Assembly (NCBI GenBank): GCA_037201625.1
Contig: JBBCGR010000004.1
Span: forward strand, 248,001-312,000
Length of the DNA stretch: 64,000 nt
Direction: 5' to 3'
From: JAMXLO01 sp037201625
GTDB taxonomy: Bacteria > Pseudomonadota > Alphaproteobacteria > Acetobacterales > Acetobacteraceae
The notes under the pieces were generated by a model. The model was not told where the DNA came from, did no database searches, and saw nothing but the letters and a program-made list of their open reading frames with translations. Below, one piece after another: positions 36,829 through 46,564 of the stretch. Numbering within the stretch: position 1 is the stretch's first letter; every line of letters begins with the position of its first letter. The translations under genes were made by a program, and so were the position numbers.

Positions 36829-37347
36829 ATGGCCCAGGTCATTCATCTCGCGGCGCCGACGTCCTATCCGGGCGCCACGGCCGCGCTCGAACCGGCCGAA
36901 TCGACGCTGGTGCTGGCGATTCGCTGGTGGGTCGCCGATCATCGCCAGGGCGACGATCCGCTGCCGCGCCTGTGCCAGGCACTCGAGATCGCCGGTGCGC
37001 ATGACGCGGCGTTCGCGGTGGATCGGCTGATGGCCATCATTGCCCGCACCGTGCGGCGGCCGGTCGCGGTGAACTGCCCGCGCTGCCCGAATCTGTCGGA
37101 CGATGAGAAGCAACTGCTGTACGCGGCGTATCTGGTGCAATCGGGCGAGGCGCCGCTGGCGGAGCGTGCGCTGCGCACGGCATTCCTCTCCGCGCAGGGG
37201 GCCGAGTTCGCGCTGGGTTCGCTGGAAGGGATCACCGTGCTGTTCGGTGAAGCCAACCTGGTATTCCCCTGCCGCCAGCAGCCTGCGGAGGTGGTGGACG
37301 CCATGATGCCCTGGACCCCATCGGGCGACGCGCGAACACTGCACTGA
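36829..37347 (+). CDS. Unknown 172-residue protein with CxxC
   Basis: I do not recognise this family. It starts behind a perfect AGGAGG. The N-terminal half is helical (STLVLAIRWWVADHRQGDD, RLCQALEIAGAHDAAFAVD); a NCPRCPNLSDDEKQLLYAAY segment follows, in which CPRC could bind metal or form a disulfide, and then SGEAPLAERALRTAFLS. There is no signal peptide or membrane helix. It stands alone between the tartrate-dehydrogenase operon (divergent) and the hybrid kinase (115 bases downstream, same strand), so it could be a small regulatory or accessory protein. Role unknown. Confidence 0.7.
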   Translation: MAQVIHLAAPTSYPGATAALEPAESTLVLAIRWWVADHRQGDDPLPRLCQALEIAGAHDAAFAVDRLMAIIARTVRRPVAVNCPRCPNLSDDEKQLLYAAYLVQSGEAPLAERALRTAFLSAQGAEFALGSLEGITVLFGEANLVFPCRQQPAEVVDAMMPWTPSGDARTLH

Positions 37348-37462
37348 GCGCGAACCGGGCGCGGGGGGGCTGCGTCAATAGGGCGTGAGTCGGCCTGGCC
37401 GACCAGACGCGCTGATGTTCCAACCGTTCCTCTCACCGCATATTCGCGGCCAGAGAGGTTGG

Positions 37463-40400
37463 ATGACCCATACGCAGCAGCAGAAGCCAGGCGCCGGTTC
37501 CACTTTCGTTGCGGCCGGCGGCGAAATGGCCGCGCTCATCGCCGGTCGCGACTGGAGTACGTCGCCGCTTGGTCCGCAAGGGAAGTGGCCGCAGAGCCTG
37601 CAGGCCGTGCTGCGGATCCTGGTCACGTCGCGCTATGCCATGTGGCTCGGCTGGGGGCCGCAACTCACGTTCTTCTACAACGACGCCTATGCCGCCATGA
37701 CGCTCGGGGCCAAGCATCCCTGGGCGCTCGGCCGGCCGGCCTCGGAGGTGTGGGCGGAGATCTGGAGCGACCTGCGTCCGCGCACCGAGACGGTGATGCA
37801 GACCGGAGTCGCGACCTGGGATGAAGGGCTGTTGCTGTTCCTGGAACGCAACGGCTACCCGGAGGAGACCTACCACACCTTCTCCTACAGTCCGCTGCCG
37901 GACGACAACGGCGCGGTCGGCGGCATGCTGTGTGTCGTCACCGAAGACACCGAGCGGGTGATCGGCGAGCGGCGGCTGGCGACCTTGCGCGAACTCGCCG
38001 CACTGCTCGCCGCCGTGCGCACCGAGCCCGAGGTGCTGGGAGCGATCGAGCGAGGCCTGGCGACCAACCGGCGCGACCTGCCGTTCACCGCGCTGTGGCT
38101 GTTCGACCAGGACGGCAGGCGCGCCCGCCTCGCCTGCGTGACCGGCCTGGACCGCGCGCACAAGCTGGCCACGCCCGAGATCGATCTGGCGGAGTTGCCC
38201 GCCGACCATCCTGCCCGGCGCATCCTGGCGGGTGAAAACCATGTGCCGATCGACGATCTCCACCGGTATGGCGATCTGCCGACCGGCGACTGGGAACGGC
38301 CACCGCACGTTGCCGTCGCGGTGCCGGTGGCGCAGCAGGGACAGGTGATGCCGGCAGGGCTGCTGCTGGCCGGCCTCAACCCGTTCCGCTCGCTGTCCGA
38401 GAGCTATGCCGGCTTCATCGACCTCGTGGCCTCGCAGATCGCTTCCGGCCTCGCCAGCGCGCGCGCCTACGAGGCCGAACGGCAGCGCGCCGAAGCGCTG
38501 GCGCAGATGGACCAGGAGAAGACGGCGTTCTTCTCCAACGTCAGTCATGAGTTCCGCACGCCGCTCACGCTGATGCTCGGGCCGCTCGAGGAGGAGATCG
38601 CGCAGCGCGGCAAGGGCGATGCCGGCCGGCTGACCATGGTGCATCGCAACGGCCTGCGGCTGCTGCGCCTGGTGAACACGCTGCTGGATTTCTCCCGCAT
38701 CGAGGCGGGGCGGGTGCAGGCGACGTTCCGTCCGACCGACCTCGCCGCCTACACCGCCGAGTTGGCCAGCAACTTCCGGTCGGCCTGCGAACGGGCGGAC
38801 CTTGCGCTCACGGTCGATTGCCGGCCGTTGCCGCGCCCCGTCTACATCGATGCCGACATGTGGGAGCGCGTGGTGCTCAACCTCGTGTCCAACGCGTTCA
38901 AGTACACTCTGGCCGGTGGGATTGCGGTGCATGTCCGGCCGGTCGGCGTGGATGCGGCGGAACTGCTGGTGTCCGACACCGGCGTCGGCATTCCGGCCGC
39001 GGAGTTGCCGCGCATCTTCGACCGGTTCCACCGCATCGAGGGGCAGGTCGGGCGCACGATGGAGGGCACCGGCATCGGTCTGGCGCTGGTGAGCGAACTG
39101 GTCCGCCTGCACGGCGGCCGGATCGAGGTTCGCAGCAATGTCGGCGTGGGTACCGACGTGAGCATCACGCTGCCGTTCGGCGACAGTCATCTGCCGGCCG
39201 AGAGGGTGTCGCAGTCCGAGGGCAGGGTGGTGGCCGAAGGCGTTGCCGCGGCGTCCTTCGTGGCCGAGGCGATGCGCTGGCTGCCGCAATCCGGCCGGGG
39301 CCGCGACGTCGATCAGCCGGCGCTCGATCCGGTCGCGTCACTCGTCGGCACCGCCGATACACCGGCCGATGTCGCGGACCGGCCACGTGTTCTGCTGGCC
39401 GACGACAACCCGGACATGCGCGACTACGTCCAGCGGTTGCTTGGCGCGGTCTACGATGTGGCCGTGGTGGAGGATGGCGAGGCGGCGCTGCGTGCCATGC
39501 GCGAGCGGCGGCCCGACCTGCTGCTGAGCGACGTGATGATGCCGCGGCTGGACGGCTTCGCGTTGCTCAAGGCGATGCGCGCGGATCCTGCGCTGCGCGA
39601 TCTGCCGGTGATCCTGCTGTCGGCGCGCGCCGGCGATGAAGCCCAGGTCGAGGGCCTGGATGCCGGCGCCGACGACTACCTGGTGAAGCCATTCGCCGCG
39701 CGCGAATTGCTCGCACGTGTCCGTTCGAACCTCCAGCTTGCGCGCATCCGCCAAGAGGCAGCCGACCAGGCACGCGATGAGGCTCGCCGGCTCGAACTGC
39801 TCAATCGCACCGGCAGCGCGATCGCCGCAGAACTGGACCTCGAGCGTCTCGTGCAGATGGTGACCGACGCGGCGGTGGAACTGACCGGCGCGTCGTTCGG
39901 TGCGTTCTTCTACAACGTGCTCGACGAAGCCGGGGAATCGTACACGCTGTACTCGCTGTCGGGCGCGCCGCGCGAGGCGTTCGCCGGATTCCCGATGCCG
40001 CGCAACACCAAGGTGTTCGATCCGACCTTCCGCGGCGAAGGCATCGTGCGGTCCGACGATATCACCTGCGATCCGCGCTACGGCCAGAACCCGCCCTATC
40101 ACGGCAAGCCGCGCGGACATTTGCCGGTGCGCAGCTATCTCGCGGTCCCCGTCGTCTCGCGCTCGGGTGAGGTGCTGGGCGGGCTGTTCTTCGGACATCC
40201 CGATGTCGGGGTGTTCGGCACGCGCGATGAACTGGTGATCGGCGGCATCGCGGCGCAGGCGGCGATCGGCATCGACAATGCACGCCTGTACCGCGCGAGC
40301 CGCCAGGCGCAGGACAGCCTGCGGCTGCTGAACGAAAGCCTCGAGCAGCGCGTCGCGGAAGAGATCGCCGAACGCATGCGTGCCGAGGAGTTGCTGCGCC

Positions 40401-41560
40401 AGGCACAGAAGATGGAGGCGGTGGGGCAACTCACGGGCGGCGTCGCGCACGACTTCAACAACCTGCTGACGGCGATCTGTGGCGGCGCGGATACCTTGCA
40501 GCGGCTGCTGCCGACGCAACTCGGTGCCAACGGCGAGCGCATCCACCGTGCGCTGCGCATGGTGGAGGAGGGCGCACGGCGCGCGACCATCCTGACGCAG
40601 CGGCTGCTCGCCTTCGCGCGCCGCCAGGCCCTCGACCCTCGGCCGCTCGATGCCAACAAGCTGGTGGCCGGCATGTCGGAACTGCTGCGCCGCACGCTGG
40701 GCGAGGCGGTCGCGATCGAGACGGTACTGGCCGGCGGCCTGTGGCGCACCATGACCGATCCGAACCAGTTGGAGAGCGCGCTGCTCAACCTGGCGGTCAA
40801 CGCGCGCGATGCCATGCCGGGCGGCGGGCGCCTGACGATCGAGACGGCGAACACGCATCTCGACGACAGTTATGCGGCGCTCCATCAGGAGGTGCTGCCC
40901 GGGCAGTATGTGATGATCGCCGTGTCGGACAACGGCACCGGCATGACCAAGGACACCATGGAGCGGGTCTTCGAGCCGTTCTTCACCACCAAGGAGATCG
41001 GCCAGGGCACCGGGCTTGGCTTGAGCCAGGTGTACGGCTTCATCAAGCAGTCGCAGGGCCACATCAAGCTCTACAGCGAGCTTGGCCACGGCACCGTGGT
41101 GAAGCTCTATCTGCCGCGGCTGGTGGGCGACGCGGAGCATGCCGTCGACGGCGAGCCCGGCGCCGATGTGCCGAGCAACGGCGCCGGCGAGCTAGTCCTG
41201 GTGGTGGAGGACGATGAGGCGGTGCGTGGCTACAGCACCGAGACGCTGCGCGAACTCGGCTATCAGGTGATCTCCGCGCCGAACGGGCTGGCGGGACTGG
41301 ATCTGCTGGTGCGCTACCCGGCGATCAAGCTGCTGTTCACCGATGTGGGCCTGCCGGGCGGTATGACCGGGCGGCAGCTTGCCGACCGCGCGCGCCAGCT
41401 TCGGCCGGACCTGCTGGTGCTGTTCACCACCGGCTACGCGCGCAACGCGATCGTCCATGGCGGCATCCTCGATCCCGGCACCCACCTGCTGCCGAAGCCG
41501 TTCACGCATGGCGCGCTGGCCGCGAAGATCCGCGCGCTGCTGGATGAGGAAAGGCGCTGA
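37463..41560 (+). CDS. Hybrid sensor histidine kinase with two kinase and two receiver modules
   Basis: 1,365 residues, no membrane helices, so a cytosolic sensor. Order: PAS-like domain (about 25-170), GAF (175-335), HisKA with phospho-acceptor His362 in FFSNVSHEFRTPL, ATPase domain (N, G1 and G2 boxes; SDTGVGIPAAELPRIF), receiver 1 with Asp690 in LLLSDVMMPRLDGF and Lys in DDYLVKPF, second GAF (780-935), second HisKA with His996 in GGVAHDFNNLLT, second ATPase domain (SDNGTGMTKDTMERVFEPFF) and receiver 2 with Asp1294 in LLFTDVGLPGG. The second half resembles blue-light/stress-type HWE-independent kinases with a C-terminal receiver. The start is an ATG behind GAGAGG; two upstream ATGs are possible. 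No DNA-binding partner is encoded nearby. Confidence 0.92.
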   Translation: MTHTQQQKPGAGSTFVAAGGEMAALIAGRDWSTSPLGPQGKWPQSLQAVLRILVTSRYAMWLGWGPQLTFFYNDAYAAMTLGAKHPWALGRPASEVWAEIWSDLRPRTETVMQTGVATWDEGLLLFLERNGYPEETYHTFSYSPLPDDNGAVGGMLCVVTEDTERVIGERRLATLRELAALLAAVRTEPEVLGAIERGLATNRRDLPFTALWLFDQDGRRARLACVTGLDRAHKLATPEIDLAELPADHPARRILAGENHVPIDDLHRYGDLPTGDWERPPHVAVAVPVAQQGQVMPAGLLLAGLNPFRSLSESYAGFIDLVASQIASGLASARAYEAERQRAEALAQMDQEKTAFFSNVSHEFRTPLTLMLGPLEEEIAQRGKGDAGRLTMVHRNGLRLLRLVNTLLDFSRIEAGRVQATFRPTDLAAYTAELASNFRSACERADLALTVDCRPLPRPVYIDADMWERVVLNLVSNAFKYTLAGGIAVHVRPVGVDAAELLVSDTGVGIPAAELPRIFDRFHRIEGQVGRTMEGTGIGLALVSELVRLHGGRIEVRSNVGVGTDVSITLPFGDSHLPAERVSQSEGRVVAEGVAAASFVAEAMRWLPQSGRGRDVDQPALDPVASLVGTADTPADVADRPRVLLADDNPDMRDYVQRLLGAVYDVAVVEDGEAALRAMRERRPDLLLSDVMMPRLDGFALLKAMRADPALRDLPVILLSARAGDEAQVEGLDAGADDYLVKPFAARELLARVRSNLQLARIRQEAADQARDEARRLELLNRTGSAIAAELDLERLVQMVTDAAVELTGASFGAFFYNVLDEAGESYTLYSLSGAPREAFAGFPMPRNTKVFDPTFRGEGIVRSDDITCDPRYGQNPPYHGKPRGHLPVRSYLAVPVVSRSGEVLGGLFFGHPDVGVFGTRDELVIGGIAAQAAIGIDNARLYRASRQAQDSLRLLNESLEQRVAEEIAERMRAEELLRQAQKMEAVGQLTGGVAHDFNNLLTAICGGADTLQRLLPTQLGANGERIHRALRMVEEGARRATILTQRLLAFARRQALDPRPLDANKLVAGMSELLRRTLGEAVAIETVLAGGLWRTMTDPNQLESALLNLAVNARDAMPGGGRLTIETANTHLDDSYAALHQEVLPGQYVMIAVSDNGTGMTKDTMERVFEPFFTTKEIGQGTGLGLSQVYGFIKQSQGHIKLYSELGHGTVVKLYLPRLVGDAEHAVDGEPGADVPSNGAGELVLVVEDDEAVRGYSTETLRELGYQVISAPNGLAGLDLLVRYPAIKLLFTDVGLPGGMTGRQLADRARQLRPDLLVLFTTGYARNAIVHGGILDPGTHLLPKPFTHGALAAKIRALLDEERR

Positions 41561-41580
41561 CGGCGCAATCCGACCGCGGG

Positions 41581-41865
41581 TCAGTTCCAGCGCGGCTGCA
41601 GCACGATCAGCAGCAGGAAGAACAGTGCGAACAGGATGGCGGGCGCCGCCAGCACCAGCAGCACGGCGTTGGCGAGCCGCCGATGACCCTGCGAACGCAG
41701 TGCAAGACCGCCGCCCAGCACGCCGCCCACGCCGGCCAGGAGCACCAGCCACAGCACGATGTTGAACGCCGAGACGGTTCCGTCGCTCAGGCCCCACAGG
41801 AAGAACAGCACGACGACCGCGGCCGCCAGCGCATCGATGGCGAACAGGATGCGGAACAGCGTCAC
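41581..41865 (-). CDS. Small membrane protein coupled to SelD fusion
   Basis: 94 residues with about three membrane helices: LFRILFAIDALAAAVVVLFF, a central one around SAFNIVLWLVLLAGVGGVLG, and LLVLAAPAILFALFFLLLIV at the C-terminus. The start is a GTG whose last two bases form part of the TGA stop of the SelD fusion gene (CCGTGACG), so it is very likely translated by coupling. There is no family assignment. It may be a partner of the FAD-oxidoreductase half of the upstream protein, but this is a guess. Its stop is 20 bases from the convergent kinase gene. Confidence 0.7.
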   Translation of the reverse strand: MTLFRILFAIDALAAAVVVLFFLWGLSDGTVSAFNIVLWLVLLAGVGGVLGGGLALRSQGHRRLANAVLLVLAAPAILFALFFLLLIVLQPRWN

Positions 41866-44027
41866 GGCATCGCTCCGAGCCGCAATGCCGGCTCCCCCGC
41901 TTCCACCACGCCGATGACGCGCGCCGTGACGCCGGCGAAGCGCAGTGCCGCGAGGCAGCCTGCGGCACCGGCGGGGGCGATGCCGGCCAGCAGCCCGCCC
42001 GAGGTCTGCGGATCGAACAGCAGCGCAGTGTGTGCGTCCGATCCCATGCCTTCCAGCGATCGCCGGTTCTGCGGCGCCATCGTGCTCTCCACGCCATGCG
42101 CCGCGAGTTCCAGTGCACCCGGCAGGGCCGGCACCTGCTCGGGCCAGACCACCGCCGCGACATGGGAGGCGCGCAGCATCTCCAGCAGGTGGCCGGCCAG
42201 GCCGAAGCCGGTCACGTCGGTGCATGCGTGCGCGCCGTGCTCGCGCAGGATGCGCGACGCGGCGGCATTGCTGCTCCGCATCGAGGCCAGCGCCGCTCGC
42301 AGCCAGGCCGCGCGCGCCAGGCCGCGCATATGCGCTGCCAGCACGATGCCCGTGCCGAGCCGCTTGGTCAGCACCAGCGCATCGCCCGGCCGCAGGCCCG
42401 CCTTGCGCAGCAGGCGCGCCGGATCGGCCAGCCCCGTGACGGCGAAGCCGAGCGACGATTCCGCCGCCTCGCCGCTATGGCCGCCCACCAGGACGCAGCC
42501 GTCCTCCGTCAGGACCTGGCTCGCGCCCAGCAGCATGTCGGCAAGCTCGGCGCGCATCTTCTCGCCCGGGCCATAGGGCACCGCGGCCACCGCCAGCGCG
42601 GTCCACGGCCGTGCGCCCATCGCGTGCAGGTCGGACAGCGCGTGCGCCGCCGCCACCTGGCCGAACACGAACGGATCGTCGATGAAGGCGCGGAACTGGT
42701 CGACGCTCTGCACCACCGCCATGCCGGGCGGCGGCAGCAGCACCGCCGCATCGTCGGGCGCATCCAGCCCGACCAGCACATCGGCGCCGCGGATGCGCGG
42801 CAGTGCGGCGAGTGCGCCGGCCAGCACATCGGCCCCCACCTTGGCGCCGCAGCCGCCGCAGCGCATCGGAACCTGCGCCTGCCCCTGCGCCTGCTCTTGG
42901 GCCTGCCCCTGGCCCGCCATCGGCGCCATCGGCTCCTGGTACATCCGCATCCAGCGGCGGTCGATCCAGTCCTTCCAGCGCCAGACCGGCGCGCCCGCGA
43001 CCGCCAGTCCGTTGCGCCAGGCCAGCGCCCTGCCGTGCCCCAGCCCGAGGATCGCCAGCGCGCCCGACTGCGGCCGCCAGCGGCGCAAGGGCTGGCGGCG
43101 CGCCGCGCGGCGCAGATTGTCGGCCAGCGGTCCGCCGGCGCGCACCGCCCAGACGCCCGCCTTGGGGCGCGGGTTGCCCATGATGGCGGCACAGTCGCCG
43201 GCGGCGAAGACGCGCTCGTGGCTGGTGCTGCGCAGGGTCGCCTCCACGCGGACGCATCCCGCCGCGTCGCATGCCAGCCCGGAGGCGGCGAGGAAGGCCG
43301 GACCCACCACGCCGGTTGCCCACAATGCGGTCGCCACGTCCAGGTAGCTGCCGTCCGACAGCGCCAGCCGCCCGGCGGACCAGCCGCCGGCGCGCACGCC
43401 GCAGGCCAGTTCGACATCGGCATCGACCAGCGCATTCCGCGCGACCGACCGCGCATAGGATGGCGCGCCGGCCAGCGGTTCGGCGCCCTCGCACACCAGC
43501 ACGATGCGGAAGCGCCCGCGGTAGCGCAGCGCCATCGCGAGTGCCAGTTCGGTCCCGCCGGCCCCGCCGCCGACCACGGCGACGCGGGCGCCCGGCGGCA
43601 GGTCCGCCTCCAGTGCCGCCAGCCGGGCGAGGAACTGGCCGATCGGCTTGACCGGCTGCCCGCCGCCGGGCGGCATGGCGGGCTCGCCGCCGACATCGAT
43701 CGACAGCAGGTCGAACGCCACGTCCGGGCGGCCGGCGACCGCCAGGCGGTGCGCGGTGAGGTCGATCGCCGTCGCCTCCGCCAGGATCAGCCTGGCGCCC
43801 GCGCCGGCGGCGAGAGGGGCCAGGTCGATATGCGCCTGCTCGAAGCTGTAGTCGCCGCGGATCAGCCCGGGCAGCATGCCGGTATAGGGCGTCTCCGGTT
43901 CGCGGCCGATCAGCGTGACGCGGACGCCCGGCTCGCGGCGCATGGCGAATCGGCGCAGCACCTCGACATGGGCATGCCCGGCGCCGAGAAGGACGAGGTC
44001 GGTGGTGATCGGCGCCGGTGGCAGCAT
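41862..44027 (-). CDS. selD: FAD oxidoreductase - selenide, water dikinase (SelD) fusion
   Basis: 721 residues in two parts. Residues about 8-345 are an NDH-2-like pyridine nucleotide-disulfide oxidoreductase: FAD motif LVLLGAGHAHVEVLRRF, NAD(P) motif VAVVGGGAGGTELALAMALR, and the second FAD segment VFAAGDCAAI. A Gln/Ala-rich linker (GQGQAQEQAQ, about 372-387) leads to selenophosphate synthetase from about 388 to the end, with active-site CGGCGAKVG (Cys390, Cys393, Lys396), DDAAVL, ALSDLHAMGA, GGHSGE and TDVTGFGLAGH. Selenide and ATP give selenophosphate for selenocysteine or selenouridine. The fused oxidoreductase is known in several bacteria and may deliver reduced selenium. No selA, selB or tRNA-Sec is in the window. 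The start choice is uncertain; ribosome site weak. Confidence 0.93.
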   Translation of the reverse strand: MLPPAPITTDLVLLGAGHAHVEVLRRFAMRREPGVRVTLIGREPETPYTGMLPGLIRGDYSFEQAHIDLAPLAAGAGARLILAEATAIDLTAHRLAVAGRPDVAFDLLSIDVGGEPAMPPGGGQPVKPIGQFLARLAALEADLPPGARVAVVGGGAGGTELALAMALRYRGRFRIVLVCEGAEPLAGAPSYARSVARNALVDADVELACGVRAGGWSAGRLALSDGSYLDVATALWATGVVGPAFLAASGLACDAAGCVRVEATLRSTSHERVFAAGDCAAIMGNPRPKAGVWAVRAGGPLADNLRRAARRQPLRRWRPQSGALAILGLGHGRALAWRNGLAVAGAPVWRWKDWIDRRWMRMYQEPMAPMAGQGQAQEQAQGQAQVPMRCGGCGAKVGADVLAGALAALPRIRGADVLVGLDAPDDAAVLLPPPGMAVVQSVDQFRAFIDDPFVFGQVAAAHALSDLHAMGARPWTALAVAAVPYGPGEKMRAELADMLLGASQVLTEDGCVLVGGHSGEAAESSLGFAVTGLADPARLLRKAGLRPGDALVLTKRLGTGIVLAAHMRGLARAAWLRAALASMRSSNAAASRILREHGAHACTDVTGFGLAGHLLEMLRASHVAAVVWPEQVPALPGALELAAHGVESTMAPQNRRSLEGMGSDAHTALLFDPQTSGGLLAGIAPAGAAGCLAALRFAGVTARVIGVVEAGEPALRLGAMP

Positions 44028-44114
44028 CGGCGGCAGCCTAGCCGGGTTGCGGCGAGTCGCCGGAGCGGCGAGAATCCCCCGCCATCCATAACAACGAAAT
44101 CGGGGAGCTTCGCG

Positions 44115-45617
44115 ATGCGCCGCCTGTTGCTGGCCACTGCCTGCGTTCTGGTCACCGCACTGCCGGCTTTCGGGCAGACGCTGCGCGTCGCGCTGCGCCA
44201 GGACCTGGATGTCATGGACCCGACGATGGCCACCACCTATGTCGGGCGCATCGTGTTCGCCGGCCTGTGCGACAAGCTGTTCGACATCGATGAGAAGCTT
44301 TCGATCGTCCCCCAGCTTGCCACCGGCTACGAGTGGACGAACGACCGCACGCTGGTCCTGCACCTGCGATCCGGCGTGACGTTCCACAACGGCGAGGTGT
44401 TCGACGCCGAAGCCGTGAAGTTCTCGTTCGAGCGGCATTTGACCATGCCGGCGAGCTTCCGCAGGAGCGAGATCAACGCGATCGACCAGATCGTGGTGGT
44501 CGACCCCATGACGGTGCGCCTCGTGCTGAAGAGCCCGTCGGGGGCGTTCCTGGCCCAGCTCACCGACCGGTCCGGCATGATGTATCCGCCCAAGGCGACC
44601 GCGGCGGCCGGCAAGGATTTTGCATTGCGCCCGGTGTGCAGTGGGCCGTTCAAGTTCGTCGAGCGCGTGCCGCAGGACCATGTGACGCTGGAGCGCTTCC
44701 CGGACTACTGGGATGCGAAGAACATTCATTTCGATAGGGTTGTATATCAGGTGTTCCCGGACTCCTCGGTGCGGCTGGCCAACCTGAAGGCAGGCACTTC
44801 CGACATCACCGAATACGTGGCCCCGACCGACGTGGCCGCGGTGAAGACCGACCCGAAGCTGAAGCTCGTGGTTTCGGATGCGCTGGGCTATGGCAGCATC
44901 AGCAACAACCTCGACTACGGCCCGCGCTCCAACACGCCCTATGGCAAGAACAAGCTGGTGCGCCAGGCGTTCGACGCGGCGATCGACCGCGCGGCGCTGG
45001 TCAGCGTCGTGTTCAGCGACATGTATGCGCCGAGCGTGCAGCCGGTGTCGCCCAGTTCCCCGTTCGCCGATCCGGCGCTGAAGCCGCCGGCGCGGGACGT
45101 GGCGAAGGCGAAGGCGCTGCTGAAACAGGCCGGCGTCACGCCGCCGGTGAAGCTGGAACTGCTGACGCCCAACCAGCCGGACATCCTGCAGGCAGCCGAG
45201 GTGATCCAGTCGATGGCAGCGGAGGCGGGGTTCGACGTGCGCATCCAGGCGATGGAGTTCGCATCGTCGCTGCAGGCGCAGCAGCGCGGCGACTACGAGG
45301 CGTATCTGCTGGGCTGGTCCGGCCGCGCGGACGCCGATGGCAACACGTATCAGTTCCTGCGCAGCGGCCAGGGCAATAATTTCAGCCGCTACAGCAATCC
45401 CACGGTGGACAGGCTGCTGGATGAGGCCCGCGGCACGACGGACCTGCCGAAGCGGCAGGCGCTGTATCGCCAGGTCTGGCCGGAACTGCGCGAGGACCTG
45501 CCGCTGACCTATCTCTACAACCCGCGCAACATCGTCGCGATGTCGGTGAAGCTGAACGGCTTCCGCGCCGTGCCGGACGGCATGATCCGCATCCAGGGCC
45601 TGGAGATGGCGAAGTAG
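44115..45617 (+). CDS. ABC transporter substrate-binding protein (SBP family 5), second cluster
   Basis: 500-residue periplasmic peptide-type solute-binding protein. It has a Sec signal peptide MRRLLLATACVLVTALPAFG then QTLRVALRQDLDVMDPTMA. Family segments are VPQLATGYEWTNDRTLVLHL, SGVTFHNGEVFDAEAVKFSF, CSGPFKFVERVPQDHVTLER and VRQAFDAAIDRAALVSVVF. CGGGGAG lies upstream of the ATG. It overlaps the following permease gene (TAGTG). Unlike the first cluster's Tat-type protein it uses a Sec signal. Ligand unknown. Confidence 0.94.
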   Translation: MRRLLLATACVLVTALPAFGQTLRVALRQDLDVMDPTMATTYVGRIVFAGLCDKLFDIDEKLSIVPQLATGYEWTNDRTLVLHLRSGVTFHNGEVFDAEAVKFSFERHLTMPASFRRSEINAIDQIVVVDPMTVRLVLKSPSGAFLAQLTDRSGMMYPPKATAAAGKDFALRPVCSGPFKFVERVPQDHVTLERFPDYWDAKNIHFDRVVYQVFPDSSVRLANLKAGTSDITEYVAPTDVAAVKTDPKLKLVVSDALGYGSISNNLDYGPRSNTPYGKNKLVRQAFDAAIDRAALVSVVFSDMYAPSVQPVSPSSPFADPALKPPARDVAKAKALLKQAGVTPPVKLELLTPNQPDILQAAEVIQSMAAEAGFDVRIQAMEFASSLQAQQRGDYEAYLLGWSGRADADGNTYQFLRSGQGNNFSRYSNPTVDRLLDEARGTTDLPKRQALYRQVWPELREDLPLTYLYNPRNIVAMSVKLNGFRAVPDGMIRIQGLEMAK

Positions 45618-46564
45618 TGCGAGGACATCTCGGCACGCGCATCGCGCAGATCATCCCGACACTGCTGCTGGTCAGCGTGCTGGTGTTCTGCCTGCAGCAA
45701 CTCATGCCGGGCGATCCGGCGCTGGTGATGGCCGGCGAGGAGCGCGGCGACCCGCAGGTGCTGGCGCAGATCCGCGCCGAACTCTGGCTCGATCGCCCGC
45801 TGCCGGTGCAGTACCTGCACTGGATGGGCAACGTGCTGCAGGGCAATCTCGGGTTCTCCTGGCGCATCCGCCAGCCGGTGTCGGAACTGATCTTCCAGAA
45901 GCTGCCGGTGACGCTGCAGCTTGGCTCGATGGCCTTCCTCATCGCTGTGTTGATCGGCGTGCCCGCCGGCATCATCGCCGCGGTGTACCGCAACCGGCCG
46001 CTCGACTACGTCGCCAATGCGATCGGTCTCGCCGGCCTGTCCACGCCGAATTTCTGGCTCGGCATCATGCTGATCCTGCTGGTCTCGGTGCAGTGGGGCC
46101 TGCTGCCGCCCTCGGGCTACGTGCCGCTGACCGAGGATTGGCGACAGTCGCTCGCCACCACGATCATGCCCGCCTTCGTGCTCGGCAACGCCATCGCCGC
46201 GATCCTGATGCGCCACACGCGCAGTGCCATGCTGACATCGCTCGACCAGGACTATGTCCGCACGGCGCGGGCCAAGGGCCTGGGCGAGTTCATCGTGGTG
46301 ATCCGCCACGCGTTGCGCAACGCGCTGATCCCGGTGGTGACGCTCGGGGCGCTCGAATTGGGCACGCTGTTCTCCGGCGCGGTGCTGACCGAGCAGGTGT
46401 TCAGCATTCCGGGCTTCGGCAAGATGATCGTCGATGCCGTGTTCAACCGGGATTATCCGGTGGTGCAGGGCGTCGTCCTGGTGACGGCGTTTCTCTACGT
46501 GATGCTGAACCTGGTGGCGGATGTGCTGTACGTGGTGATCAATCCGAGGCTGCGCGGGGCATGA
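45617..46564 (+). CDS. Peptide-type ABC permease (DppB-like), second cluster
   Basis: 315-residue inner-membrane permease starting at a GTG that shares its first base with the stop of the binding-protein gene (TAGTG). Family features are IIPTLLLVSVLVFCLQQLMP with the PGDPA motif, GVPAGIIAAVYRNRPLDY, and the EAA loop RTARAKGLGEFIVVIRHALR, ending YVVINPRLRG. Its stop overlaps the ATG of the DppC-like gene. Confidence 0.94.
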   Translation: MRGHLGTRIAQIIPTLLLVSVLVFCLQQLMPGDPALVMAGEERGDPQVLAQIRAELWLDRPLPVQYLHWMGNVLQGNLGFSWRIRQPVSELIFQKLPVTLQLGSMAFLIAVLIGVPAGIIAAVYRNRPLDYVANAIGLAGLSTPNFWLGIMLILLVSVQWGLLPPSGYVPLTEDWRQSLATTIMPAFVLGNAIAAILMRHTRSAMLTSLDQDYVRTARAKGLGEFIVVIRHALRNALIPVVTLGALELGTLFSGAVLTEQVFSIPGFGKMIVDAVFNRDYPVVQGVVLVTAFLYVMLNLVADVLYVVINPRLRGA

